NCBI RefSeq assembly: GCF_016616425.1
Contig: NZ_CP067101.1
Span: 6,572,001-6,636,000, forward strand
Direction of reading: 5' to 3'
Source of the DNA: Bradyrhizobium diazoefficiens
Lineage (GTDB): Bacteria; Pseudomonadota; Alphaproteobacteria; Rhizobiales; Xanthobacteraceae
DNA: 64,000 nt
Position 1 is the first letter of the stretch; each line of letters opens with the position of its first letter. Positions 24,885-33,191 of this stretch are shown here, in pieces. The translations under genes were made by a program, and so were the position numbers. The notes under the pieces were generated by a model that saw nothing but the letters and a program-made list of their open reading frames with translations, was not told the DNA's origin and ran no database searches.

Positions 24885-25532
24885 ATGCCCAGCTACCGTC
24901 TGCATTACTTCCCCGAATCCGGCAACAGCTACAAGCTGGCGCTGATGCTCACGCTTTGCGGCGAGACGTTCGAGCCGGTCTGGACCGATTTTGGCGGCGG
25001 CGTCACGCGCACGGCGGAATGGCGCAACGCCGTTAACGAGATGGGAGAAATCCCCGTGCTCGAAATCGACGGTGTGAAGATGACGCAGACGGCGCCCCTC
25101 CTGCTCAAGCTTGCCGAGCAGCATGGCCGTTTCGGCGCTGAGACGGAGGACGAAAAATTCGAGCTGCTGCGCTGGCTGTTCTGGGACAACCACAAGCTCA
25201 CCGGCTACATGGCGACCTATCGCTTCATGCGCGCCTTCACCCAAAACAACGATCCGCAGGTGCTGAAGCATTTTCGCCGGCGGCTCGAGGACTTCCTCGG
25301 CATCCTTGACGGTCACCTCCAGCACAATGCCTTCGCGATCGGCGCGAAGCCGACGGTCGCCGACATCTCGATGATGGCCTATCTGCACTATCCGAGCGAC
25401 GAGCACGGTTTCGACTTCGCGGCGAGCCATCCTGCCATCCACGCCTGGCTCGGCCGCATGGCCGCACTGCCCGGCTGGAAGCCGGCCTACGAGTTGCTGC
25501 CGGGAAAGCGGATGACGAACTACGCGACGTGA
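24885..25532 (+). CDS. glutathione S-transferase family protein
   Basis: A 215-residue soluble protein with a thioredoxin-like N-terminal domain (MPSYRLHYFPESGNSYK, the Ser/Tyr region being the usual glutathione-activating site; ETGEIPVLE-like motif present as MGEIPVLEIDG) and a helical C-terminal domain with KPTVADISMMAYLHY. It follows the CoA-transferase closely. ATG 24885 is used because the TTG four codons earlier has no support. Family members conjugate, reduce or isomerise electrophiles with glutathione; the substrate is unknown. Confidence 0.92.
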   Translation: MPSYRLHYFPESGNSYKLALMLTLCGETFEPVWTDFGGGVTRTAEWRNAVNEMGEIPVLEIDGVKMTQTAPLLLKLAEQHGRFGAETEDEKFELLRWLFWDNHKLTGYMATYRFMRAFTQNNDPQVLKHFRRRLEDFLGILDGHLQHNAFAIGAKPTVADISMMAYLHYPSDEHGFDFAASHPAIHAWLGRMAALPGWKPAYELLPGKRMTNYAT

Positions 25533-25541
25533 ACGCGCCGG

Positions 25542-25706
25542 CTACCGCAACGACAGCCAGCCGAGCGTGAACAGGATGCCGCCGAAGATGACGGCCATCG
25601 CGATCGCCCAGATGCTGACGCGCGCGCTGCCGGTGACCTGCTTGACTTCCTCATTGCGCGCAATCTCGCGATTGCGTTCCTTGTCGGCGTTGCCGGTGTC
25701 CGTCAT
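25542..25706 (-). CDS. small single-pass membrane protein, 54 residues
   Basis: A short gene from ATG 25706 to TAG 25542. The product has a charged N-terminal half (MTDTGNADKERNREIARNEE) and one clear hydrophobic helix (SIWAIAMAVIFGGILFTLG) near the C-terminus, ending WLSLR. Such tail-anchored small proteins are common in rhizobial genomes. It is convergent with the GST gene and lies 26 bp downstream of the larger mono-haem protein gene on the same strand. The absence of any overlapping gene and the neat charge/hydrophobic pattern support it as real. Function unknown. Confidence 0.65.
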   Translation of the reverse strand: MTDTGNADKERNREIARNEEVKQVTGSARVSIWAIAMAVIFGGILFTLGWLSLR

Positions 25707-25731
25707 GAATCATCCAAATCGCTTTGCAGGC

Positions 25732-27270
25732 TCAACGCGTCTTGATGAAGCACATGCCGATGTGGCGCGAATCCGCGGCAGGCTGGCAGGTGAGACCGTT
25801 AGCACAGCTCCATGACGTAAAACTCTTGTCAGCCGCTCCCGATCCCGCATCTTTCAGGGAACAATGCGCGCCCCAGCCGTCCTGATATTCGCTCCCGGCG
25901 AGCTCCCGGCTACCGCGGGTCTGCGGCCGGCCGGCAAATCCGCGCGAGAAATCAGGACGTTTGCCCGCGGCGAACGCGGTCAGAATGTCGCGGCGACGGA
26001 GCTGGTCGCCGACGAAATGCGGTGAGGCCGGCACGATGGCTGAATTGGACGGCTTGTCCGCGAGCCAATCGACGCCCGGGAAATGGAAGCCGCCGATGCC
26101 GCGGGTCTGGTGACAGCCGGCGCAGGTGACGTCATTGAGGCGGCGCTGGAACCCGGCGATCGAGCGGATGTTCTCCATGTCGCCGCGCGCCGCCGCCTGC
26201 TTCAATGCGCCGACCACGTCGCGATCGGTGAAGACCGGGTCGCGGCGGCCCTCGCCTTTTCCTTCGCCTTGCATCATGCCGAACTCCGGCTGCAGCGCGG
26301 AGGCATCGAGGCCCGCAGGTGTCGGCACCACCGCAGCCTTGGCGAGGAATTTTTCCGGGATCAGCACCGTGCCGCGATCGAATTCGCGCAGGTTCTCGGG
26401 TGCGAGCAGCCACGCCTTGAACTCGCGCCGCAGCGCATCGTCGGAAAGGATGCGGTCGCGGTCGATCTGGTTCTCCAGCACCGCTTCCGCAAACGTCTTC
26501 GTGGCCGCGTCGTACTTGAACACCTTAAGCAGATAGTCGGAGCGGAAGTCGTGCAGCGCCGATTTCGGTGCAATCGAGATCTGAATGTTGGTCTCGATGC
26601 GGTCGAGCATGGCGTCATCTCCACCGCGGATCAGCTCTTGCCAGTCGCCATTGTCGAGCCAGCGCTGCGCAATCTCGGCGCAGGTGATCGGCTTGCCGTT
26701 CGCATCCATCTGACGCGCATCGCGCGCCTTCATCACCAGGTTGAGCGTCATCGGCAGGCGTGTTGCGGTCTTGCCGCCATCCGGCTTACTGTCGAAACGC
26801 GCAAGGCGGTAGATCAGCCGGATCTCGCCGCACGGCTCGTCCGGGACATAGGCGCGGTCCATGCGGTTGACGATGCCGGCCAGCACGAAACGCGTGTCGC
26901 GCGATCTCAGACTGGCCAGATCGAACAATTGCACGTCAAAACCCTCGCCGACACCGACGGTCTCGGTCGGATAGGCTGCCTGCCGCTGGGCAATGTAGCG
27001 CTCGAACTCCGCATCGATCGCCGGCGGGATGTCTTTGAGCTGCGACAACTCCGAAAACAGCAGTTCGGTCGTCAACGGGCCGCCCGCCTCCCGCTCCGGC
27101 GACAACAGGCGCGAGATCGTCAGAGCGTCGCCCTCATCGAGCCTGCGCAGGAGTTCTGGATCGGTGATGGCCGTGCCCCGCGTCAGCGGCGCAGGCTCCG
27201 CGGCCGATAGCGCGGCAGCGCCGCCAAACAACACGGCGGCAGCAACGAGAATTCGCAGCGCGCGGCTCAT
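25732..27270 (-). CDS. exported mono-haem c-type protein of unknown function
   Basis: A 512-residue protein with a signal peptide (LRILVAAAVLFGGAAALSAA) and a single covalent haem motif CAGCH at residues 383-387, in NDVTCAGCHQTRGIGGFHFPG. The long N-terminal region before the haem has no cytochrome signature but holds FVLAGIVNRMDRA and CGEIRLIYRL, motifs that recur in large exported proteins of myxobacteria and proteobacteria of unknown role. Four more cysteines near the C-terminus (CSLKD, WSCANGLTC, MCFI) could form disulfides. The protein is probably periplasmic. It could be an electron carrier fused to a binding or scaffold domain. Not assigned to an enzyme. Confidence 0.8.
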   Translation of the reverse strand: MSRALRILVAAAVLFGGAAALSAAEPAPLTRGTAITDPELLRRLDEGDALTISRLLSPEREAGGPLTTELLFSELSQLKDIPPAIDAEFERYIAQRQAAYPTETVGVGEGFDVQLFDLASLRSRDTRFVLAGIVNRMDRAYVPDEPCGEIRLIYRLARFDSKPDGGKTATRLPMTLNLVMKARDARQMDANGKPITCAEIAQRWLDNGDWQELIRGGDDAMLDRIETNIQISIAPKSALHDFRSDYLLKVFKYDAATKTFAEAVLENQIDRDRILSDDALRREFKAWLLAPENLREFDRGTVLIPEKFLAKAAVVPTPAGLDASALQPEFGMMQGEGKGEGRRDPVFTDRDVVGALKQAAARGDMENIRSIAGFQRRLNDVTCAGCHQTRGIGGFHFPGVDWLADKPSNSAIVPASPHFVGDQLRRRDILTAFAAGKRPDFSRGFAGRPQTRGSRELAGSEYQDGWGAHCSLKDAGSGAADKSFTSWSCANGLTCQPAADSRHIGMCFIKTR

Positions 27271-27307
27271 GCCTTAGGTAACACCGCGCCGGGACGCCTA
27301 TTCAAGC

Positions 27308-27339
27308 AAAAAGGGCGCCTCACATGGTGGTGAGGCGCC
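27308..27339 (-). terminator. rho-independent terminator, leftward
   Basis: A perfect 10-bp stem (ggcgcctcac at 27314-27323 with gtgaggcgcc at 27330-27339) and a six-base loop. On the minus strand it is followed by ctttttgc (A-run 27308-27312 on the plus strand). It lies just after the stop of the coiled-coil membrane protein gene at 27365 and before the haem protein gene start. Confidence 0.88.
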
Positions 27340-27364
27340 TCTTTGGAAGTGGGATATCGAACGT

Positions 27365-28345
27365 TCAGCGCGCGACGATCAGCCCCTTGCTGGTGACGAC
27401 CACCCAGCGGCCGTCCTGACGGCGGATCGCATCGACCCGCCCAACGCCGGGGATGGGATCGCCGGGATAGACCTCGTAGAGGCCGCCACGGCCCTCGATC
27501 AACGCACCGCCAGCGGCGGCGTTGCGCAGCCTCCAGCCTTCGATTGTGGGAAGACGGCCGACCTCGGTCTTGGGCGCAGCGGGCGCCGGGGCAGCGGTCG
27601 CGACCTGGGCCGGCGCGATCGCGCCGGTGGTCTCCTTGGCGGGCGCGGCTGCAGCTTGTGCGGCGGGCGGCGTGGCGCGGAGCTTGTCGACGGTCTCGGA
27701 AAGTTTTGCGATCCTGGCCATCGGCTCGGCCTGCGCCTTCTCGAGCTTGTCGAGGCGGTCATTGGTCCGGTTGAGCTGGCTGACGCCGGCTTTCGAGCTG
27801 TGCTCGACGTTGGCTTTCAGCGCGACGAGCTCGGCATCGATCCGTGCGACCGAAGCATCCAGCGCGCTGGTGTCGGCGACCTGTACCGGCGCCTGGGCCG
27901 GGGCGACGAAATGCATCATGCCGGCGGTCGCGAGCGCGCCGCTGATCGCGCCGACGCAGGCGGCGATCGCCACCACCGCGGCCATTGCCGACAGGCGGCG
28001 CTTGCCGCCGGTCTCGCGCGGCTCGTCCGCTTTCACATGCGGGGCAAAATCGTCGCCGTCCCAGGAGCGCTCCGAGGGCGTCATGACGATGAGCTTGCCG
28101 GGCTTCGGCTCGGGCCTGGTCTCGGCCTTGGCTTCGAATTTCGGCGGGTCGATTCTTGAAGCCTCAGCCTTTGACGGTTCGACCTTGATCGGATCGGGCT
28201 TGGGTGGCGCCTCATGGTCGGGCGCAATCGAGGGTGCCTCGATCCCGGCAGCCTCGACGGCCTGCGGCGCGGTCGCGGCGGCTTCAACGGCCTTCGTCTG
28301 TTCACCGGTCTCTTGGGCAGCCTGCTCAGCCATTGGTTCGCTCAC
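27365..28345 (-). CDS. single-pass membrane protein with Pro/Ala-rich N-terminus and coiled coil
   Basis: About 326 residues. The cytoplasmic N-terminal ~150 residues are rich in Ala, Pro, Glu and Lys (low complexity). One transmembrane helix follows (MAAVVAIAACVGAISGALAT), then a coiled coil (VARIDAELVALKANVEHSS to LDKLEKAQ), an Ala/Pro linker, and a compact C-terminal domain GWRLRNAAAGGALIEG to VVVTSKGLIVAR. That last domain resembles in outline the short beta domains of pilus/secretion assembly proteins. I prefer GTG 28345, which has a ggag site about ten bases upstream; ATG 28333 is the alternative. The family appears limited to relatives of Bradyrhizobium. Function unknown. Confidence 0.72.
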   Translation of the reverse strand: MSEPMAEQAAQETGEQTKAVEAAATAPQAVEAAGIEAPSIAPDHEAPPKPDPIKVEPSKAEASRIDPPKFEAKAETRPEPKPGKLIVMTPSERSWDGDDFAPHVKADEPRETGGKRRLSAMAAVVAIAACVGAISGALATAGMMHFVAPAQAPVQVADTSALDASVARIDAELVALKANVEHSSKAGVSQLNRTNDRLDKLEKAQAEPMARIAKLSETVDKLRATPPAAQAAAAPAKETTGAIAPAQVATAAPAPAAPKTEVGRLPTIEGWRLRNAAAGGALIEGRGGLYEVYPGDPIPGVGRVDAIRRQDGRWVVVTSKGLIVAR

Positions 28346-28617
28346 GGCTCGAATACTCCACTCTGGATTGACCTTTTGGTAACTTTCATTGCTTGCGAAA
28401 TCCTTACCTGCGGACCCGCTTACCGAAATTTTAGGAAGTCGTCCGGGGCCGAATTGGGCCGGGAAAGTGGAACCGGTGTGGCGGTGTGCAACAAATTGCC
28501 AGCGGATGCTGCTCTGCGGCAAGCCGCGAGCTTGGCCAAAGGCTGTTTGCCGGTCATGGTTCCCCGGCTAGACTAACGCGGCCTATCCCGTCAGCCAGAA
28601 GGCCTTTTGGGGGTGTC

Positions 28618-28989
28618 ATGACGATCGAAAAATGCATCAACGTGTTTGGTGTCGATGACGTCATCTTCGAGGAGGGTTCGACAGGCCGTGAACTGTTCGT
28701 CGTGCTCGACGGCGAGGTCGAAATCGCCAAGGTCAACGGCACCAGCAAGACCAGCATCACAAAGCTCGGCAGGGGCGAGTTTTTCGGCGAGATGGCGGTG
28801 ATCGACGGCTCGGCACGTTCAGCCACCGCGATCGCCTCAATACCAAACACGAAGGTGATGCGGATCAATCACGCCCGCTTCGTCTATCTCGTCAGCCAGC
28901 AGCCGGCGTTTGCGCTGATGGTGATGGATGCGCTGTCGAAACGCCTGCGTGCCTCCAACGCCGTCACCTACCGGGCAGTCCAATCATGA
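28618..28989 (+). CDS. single-domain cyclic nucleotide-binding protein
   Basis: A 123-residue protein that is only a cNMP-binding domain. The beta barrel includes VIFEEGSTGRELFVVLDGEV, and the phosphate-binding cassette FFGEMAVIDGSARSATAI keeps the key Glu and Arg that hold the ribose and phosphate, so binding of cAMP or cGMP is likely. There is no DNA-binding or output domain in the chain. It overlaps the next gene by four bases (ATGA at 28986), so the output is probably the coupled metallo-hydrolase. The window also holds an adenylate cyclase at 15578 that could supply the ligand. Confidence 0.88.
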   Translation: MTIEKCINVFGVDDVIFEEGSTGRELFVVLDGEVEIAKVNGTSKTSITKLGRGEFFGEMAVIDGSARSATAIASIPNTKVMRINHARFVYLVSQQPAFALMVMDALSKRLRASNAVTYRAVQS

Positions 28990-29798
28990 GCGAGCGGAAA
29001 CCGACCGCATTCCCGATCCTGATGAAAAACGACACCTGCTCGCTGATCCAGGCGGCGGATGACGTCTACCAGATCCGCTTCTCCAACCGTGCCGCCAACG
29101 CCTATCTCGTGCGCGGCTCGGCGCGCACCATTTTGATCGATGTCGGCCTGTCATCGAACTATCCAGCGATGGTGGAATGCCTCAACTTCGCCGGCTGCCC
29201 GCCCGAGACCATCGACATGGTGGTGCTGAGCCACGAGCATCTCGACCATATCGGCGCCGCCTGGCACTTTAACGAGCGCCGCACCTTCATCGCCGCCCAT
29301 CGGCTCGCCGCCAACAAAATCATGCTGCGCGACGATTTCTCGATGCTGCGAAAAATGTTCAACGAGCCGAACGTGCCCATCAACGTCGACATCTGGCTCG
29401 AGGAAGGTAATCTGATCGATCTCGGCAATTTCCGTCTCAACGTGATGTATACACCGGGACACACCTCGGCCTGCATCACGCTGTTCGACCAGGACAAGGG
29501 TCTGTTGTTCGCCGCCGACACCTTGATGCCCGGTGGCGTGATGGGCGGGGTGTTCGGCTCCGGCAGCATCGCAGACTATATCCAGTCGCTGGAGCGGTTG
29601 AAGGGGCTGAATTCGAAAATCCTGCTGTCGGGCCACGGACGGCTGTCAGATACGCCGCAAGAAGATGTGCGCATCGCGATCGCACGCTCGCACGGCCTCC
29701 TGGAGGACACCGCGCAATTGTTCGATGCGCTGGACGCGCGCTCGAACTTCGAGCCGATCATGCAGTCAGTGCGGGATCTGAACAAGCTGGATGATTAG
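28986..29798 (+). CDS. MBL-fold metallo-hydrolase coupled to the cNMP-binding protein
   Basis: A 270-residue metallo-beta-lactamase-fold protein. The metal-binding motif is HEHLDH in VVLSHEHLDHIGAAWHF. Further ligands are expected at HTS (YTPGHTSACITLF), the aspartate of AADTLMPGG, and the histidine of LLSGHGRLSD. This set fits a binuclear-metal glyoxalase II/flavoprotein-like hydrolase. The start overlaps the stop of the cNMP-binding gene, so the two are made together. The substrate is not known; the pairing suggests activity or location controlled by cyclic nucleotide, which is inference. Confidence 0.88.
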   Translation: MSERKPTAFPILMKNDTCSLIQAADDVYQIRFSNRAANAYLVRGSARTILIDVGLSSNYPAMVECLNFAGCPPETIDMVVLSHEHLDHIGAAWHFNERRTFIAAHRLAANKIMLRDDFSMLRKMFNEPNVPINVDIWLEEGNLIDLGNFRLNVMYTPGHTSACITLFDQDKGLLFAADTLMPGGVMGGVFGSGSIADYIQSLERLKGLNSKILLSGHGRLSDTPQEDVRIAIARSHGLLEDTAQLFDALDARSNFEPIMQSVRDLNKLDD

Positions 29799-29820
29799 GG
29801 CGCGCGCCTCTGCCAGCTCC

Positions 29821-29905
29821 GTCGTTGCGAGCGCAGCGAAGCAATCCAGAATCTTTCCGCGGCGGCAGTCTGGATTGCTTCGTCGCAAAAGCTCCTCGCA
29901 ATGAC
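29821..29905. repeat. dispersed palindromic repeat, type A (full copy)
   Basis: The second full copy of the element at 4540-4625: left arm gtcgttgcgagcgcagcgaa through gcaatccag, right arm ctggattgcttcgtcgc through cgcaatgac. It lies between the convergent metallo-hydrolase and TPM genes. Confidence 0.85.
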
Positions 29906-29943
29906 GGAGTGGACGGCAATCGCTTGCTCCCTATCGGGATCCG

Positions 29944-30441
29944 TCACATCACCACCGGCTTGTCCGGCAGCTCGTTCGGATGCGGTCCGCTCGCCGGGAA
30001 ATGCCGCGCCAGCTCGCGCGACACCGCCGCGATGCCGCCGATCGCGCCGCGCTCGAACTGGTTAGAAGCGAACTCGGCCTCCATCGCGCGGCAGATGCTC
30101 TCCCAGCCTTCGGCACCGACCTTCGCATGGATACCGCGATCGGCAACGATCTCGACATCGCGGTCGGCGAGCAGGAGATAGATCAGGACACCGTTGTTGT
30201 GCGCGGTGTCCCAGATGCGCAAGTGCGAGAACACGTCGAGCGCGCGCTCGCGGGCCGGCTGGTTGCGGAACAGCGGCGCACCGTCAAGAGCGCCTTCGAC
30301 CACGAAGCGGACCTGGCCCGAATGGGTGGCCTCACCCTGCCTGATCGCCTGTTCGATGCGGCCGAGTGCGGCCGGCGGAAACGCCCGCTTTGCCCGCCAA
30401 TGGTGCTGAAGCAGATGCCGGGCGATGCGCTTGATGCTCAT
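29944..30441 (-). CDS. TPM-domain protein (short form)
   Basis: A 165-residue cytoplasmic-looking TPM (DUF477) domain protein with RIEQAIRQGEATHSGQVRFVVE-like start (in two parts), then the conserved IWDTAHNNGVLIYLLLADRDVEIVADRGI segment. It is the third gene of a leftward set lemA, long TPM, short TPM, separated from the long TPM gene by 3 bp. The TPM fold has been linked to phosphatase activity or to photosystem assembly in plants; bacterial roles are unclear. LemA/TPM sets often act on membrane or envelope homeostasis. Confidence 0.88.
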   Translation of the reverse strand: MSIKRIARHLLQHHWRAKRAFPPAALGRIEQAIRQGEATHSGQVRFVVEGALDGAPLFRNQPARERALDVFSHLRIWDTAHNNGVLIYLLLADRDVEIVADRGIHAKVGAEGWESICRAMEAEFASNQFERGAIGGIAAVSRELARHFPASGPHPNELPDKPVVM

Positions 30442-30444
30442 GAC

Positions 30445-31362
30445 CTACCAGCTCCCCGAGGCACCGCCGCCACCAAAACTCCCGCCACCGCCGCTGAAGC
30501 CGCCGCTGCCGCTGCTGCTCGATCCGCTGCTCCAGCCGCCACCCGAAGATCCACTCGACCATGAGCCGCGCCGCGATCCCGGCCCCGGCCCCATCGCTGA
30601 AAACAGATCGGCGATAAACCCGATGATGAAGCCGAGAACCCCGACGGCCGCGGCGAGCGCGGCAGAGCCGAGAATGAGCCAGGTCACCGCTGCGATGATG
30701 CCCCCTGTCACCAATGATCCGAGTAACCGCCCCAGCATCGCCCGGAAGAACCCGCCGACGCCTATCGAGGCAAACAGCGCCACGGCAAAGATTGGGGCGA
30801 AGTCGTCCAAATTGTGAGCGAAGCTGGCGCTGCGCGAAGGCGAAGGCAGCGGCTCGCCGTCGATCACGCGGATCATGCGATCGACACCATCCGAGATGCC
30901 GCCGCGGAAATCGCCCGACTTGAATTTCGGCGTGATCACCTCGTCGATGATCCGTCGCGAGGTGACGTCGGTGAGCGCGCCTTCGAGGCCATAGCCGACC
31001 TCGATACGCAAATGCCGATCGTTCTTGGCGACAACGAGGATCGCGCCGTCGTCAACCTTCTTGCGGCCGATCTTCCAGGCCTCCGCCACACGGATCGAGA
31101 ACTGTTCGATCGTCTCCGGCTGCGTGGTCGGCACGATCAGGACGGCGATCTGGCTGCCCTTGCGCGCCTCGAAGTCACGCAGCTTTTGCGACAGCGAGGC
31201 GATTTCGCTGCTCGACAGCGAGCCGGTCTGGTCCACGACGCGGCCGGTGAGTTGGGGGACCGCGACGTCGGCGTGGGCGGGGAACGCGAAGGCAAGGAAG
31301 AGCGCGGCGGCGAGAACAAACGAAGAGATGGCCGAACAAGCCCGCCACAACCTCGCTGTCAT
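30445..31362 (-). CDS. exported membrane-anchored TPM-domain protein (YgcG family)
   Basis: About 305 residues. A signal peptide (SSFVLAAALFLAFAFPAHA) is followed by the TPM domain (LTGRVVDQTGSLSSSEIASL to VITPKFKSGDFRGGI), then two or three hydrophobic helices around residues 215-265, and a Ser/Gly-rich tail ending SGGGGSFGGGGASGSW, typical of YgcG-type proteins. The start ATG 31362 lies at the very edge of a type B repeat, whose end gatgacagcg supplies the start codon. A TTG four codons later is the alternative. It forms an operon with the short TPM gene and probably with lemA upstream. Confidence 0.88.
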   Translation of the reverse strand: MTARLWRACSAISSFVLAAALFLAFAFPAHADVAVPQLTGRVVDQTGSLSSSEIASLSQKLRDFEARKGSQIAVLIVPTTQPETIEQFSIRVAEAWKIGRKKVDDGAILVVAKNDRHLRIEVGYGLEGALTDVTSRRIIDEVITPKFKSGDFRGGISDGVDRMIRVIDGEPLPSPSRSASFAHNLDDFAPIFAVALFASIGVGGFFRAMLGRLLGSLVTGGIIAAVTWLILGSAALAAAVGVLGFIIGFIADLFSAMGPGPGSRRGSWSSGSSGGGWSSGSSSSGSGGFSGGGGSFGGGGASGSW

Positions 31363-31518
31363 CGCCCGGCTTGCCGTCTTCGCTGACGCTTCGCCGGCCC
31401 AACACCGAGGTGCCCGGCGAAGCCTTTGGCGGAGCCGGGACCGGGCGATCCAGTATTCCAGAGACATACTGAGAAGCCGCGGCGCACTGGATTCCCCGCC
31501 TCCGCGGGGAATGACAGC
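31356..31518. repeat. dispersed palindromic repeat, type B (second copy)
   Basis: It shares ctgtcatcgcccg at its left end, the inner gatccagta(t/c)tcc motif and the right-hand ccgcctccgcggggaatgac with 6319-6420. It separates lemA from the TPM gene, and its left edge overlaps the TPM start codon. Confidence 0.8.
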
Positions 31519-31542
31519 GGAGTTTGGGACTTGCATCGGGGC

Positions 31543-32151
31543 TTACTTCGACGGTGCCGGCGCCGGGTTGAAGTCCACCTTCGGCGCGGTCGAGATTTCC
31601 TTCTCGTTTGCGACCGAGAAGTTCGGCTTCGCCTTGTAGCCGAACATCATCGCAGTGAGGTTGCTCGGGAAGGAGCGGATGGTGACGTTATAGTCCTGCA
31701 CCGATTTGATGTAGCGGTTGCGCGCCACCGTAATGCGGTTCTCGGTGCCTTCGAGCTGCGACATCAAGTCCTTGAACAGTGCGTCTGACTTGAGCTGCGG
31801 ATAGTTTTCGGTGACCACCAGAAGCCGCGACAGCGCACTCGAAAGCTCGCCCTGGGCCGCCTGGAACTTCTGGAAGGCAGCAGGATCGTTCAGCACCTCG
31901 GGCGTTGCCTGGACACTGCCGACCTTGGCGCGCGCGTTGGTGACGCCGAGCAGCACGTCCTTCTCCTGCTGCGCAAAGCCCTTCACCGAGTTGACGAGAT
32001 TGGGCACGAGGTCGGCACGGCGCTGATACTGGTTCACGACCTCGGACCAGTTGGACTTGATCTGCTCGTCCTCGGTCTGGATCGCGTTGTAGCCGCAATT
32101 GGTGAGGCTCAGCGAGGCCAGCGCCGCCAGCACGGTCAAGATCCTGCGCAT
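31543..32151 (-). CDS. lemA: LemA-family lipoprotein
   Basis: A 202-residue protein with an N-terminal lipobox-like signal (LAALASLSLTNC), so it is probably lipid-anchored. The LemA domain follows: NAIQTEDEQIKSNWSEVVNQ, YQRRADLVPNLVNSVKGFA and ENYPQLKSDALFKDL are standard family segments. ATG 32151 is used. It heads the leftward lemA-TPM-TPM cluster. LemA proteins are helical and envelope-associated; no enzymatic role is known. Confidence 0.93.
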   Translation of the reverse strand: MRRILTVLAALASLSLTNCGYNAIQTEDEQIKSNWSEVVNQYQRRADLVPNLVNSVKGFAQQEKDVLLGVTNARAKVGSVQATPEVLNDPAAFQKFQAAQGELSSALSRLLVVTENYPQLKSDALFKDLMSQLEGTENRITVARNRYIKSVQDYNVTIRSFPSNLTAMMFGYKAKPNFSVANEKEISTAPKVDFNPAPAPSK

Positions 32152-32337
32152 CAAATTTCTCCCGGTGGAATCTGGCGCAAACTATCAGATCGGACGCGCA
32201 AGACGCCAGACGTCTTGCGTGTCTCCTCAAGGCGCAAAAAACAGTCGACTGACGCAAGCCTCTTGCCTCGCAAGGGCCGACATAGTCAACTCGGGCAAAA
32301 CAAGAATGGAAACGCCAGAGAGGGCCAGGGAAACGTC

Positions 32338-33186
32338 ATGACCTCGTTCGAGACCATCCTCGTGGAGAGGCCCGAGCCGGCGATCACCCGGATCGTCATG
32401 AATCGGCCCGAGGCACGCAACGCGCAGAACCTGCAAATGACCTACGACCTCAACGCCGCCTTCGACGCAGCGGTGCAGGACGATTCGGTCAAGGTGATCG
32501 TCCTCGCCGGCAACGGCCCCCACTTCTCGTCCGGCCATGATCTGCGCCCCGGCAGCAAGAACGCCGCCGGCGCCGATTTTCCACCGATCGGAAATTGGGG
32601 CGGTTTTGCCGAACCAAATGCCCATGGCCGTTTCGCGCGCGAGCAGGAAATCTATCTGCAGATCACGCGCCGCTGGCGCAACCTCGCCAAGCCGACCATT
32701 GCCGAGGTCCACGGCAAGTGCATCGCCGGCGGGCTGATGCTGGCCTGGGCCTGCGATCTCATCATCGCCAGCGACGACGCGCAGTTCTGCGACCCCGTCG
32801 TCACCATGGGCGTCTGCGGCGTCGAATGGTTCGTGCATCCCTGGGAGCTCGGTCCGCGCAAGGCCAAGGAGTTCCTGTTTACCGCCGACAGCTGGAGCGC
32901 GCAGGAGGCTCACCAGCTCGGCATGGTCAACCAAGTCGTACCGCGTACGGAGCTGTCTGCGAGCACGCTGGCGCTGGCGCACAGGATTGCGGCAAAGCCA
33001 TCCTTCGCGCTGAAGATGACCAAGGAAGCCGTGAATCGCTCGGTCGATGTGATGGGCCAGCCCGCCGCGATCGATCAGGCCTTCGCCCTGCATCAGCTCT
33101 GCCACGCGCACAATCTTCAGGAGTTCGGCATGATCGTCGATCCCTCGGGCCTGCATCCCTCCGTGCGCAAGCCGCCGGCGGAGTAG
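32338..33186 (+). CDS. enoyl-CoA hydratase/isomerase family protein
   Basis: A 282-residue crotonase-fold protein. The oxyanion-hole regions are FSSGHDLRPGS and EVHGKCIAGGLMLAWACDL. The family catalyses water addition or isomerisation on enoyl-CoA. ATG 32338 is preferred to earlier starts that read through the promoter. It is followed at 6 bp by the first of two acyl-CoA dehydrogenase genes, so the three form a beta-oxidation-type operon. The acyl chain is not known. Confidence 0.93.
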   Translation: MTSFETILVERPEPAITRIVMNRPEARNAQNLQMTYDLNAAFDAAVQDDSVKVIVLAGNGPHFSSGHDLRPGSKNAAGADFPPIGNWGGFAEPNAHGRFAREQEIYLQITRRWRNLAKPTIAEVHGKCIAGGLMLAWACDLIIASDDAQFCDPVVTMGVCGVEWFVHPWELGPRKAKEFLFTADSWSAQEAHQLGMVNQVVPRTELSASTLALAHRIAAKPSFALKMTKEAVNRSVDVMGQPAAIDQAFALHQLCHAHNLQEFGMIVDPSGLHPSVRKPPAE

Positions 33187-33191
33187 GCAAC

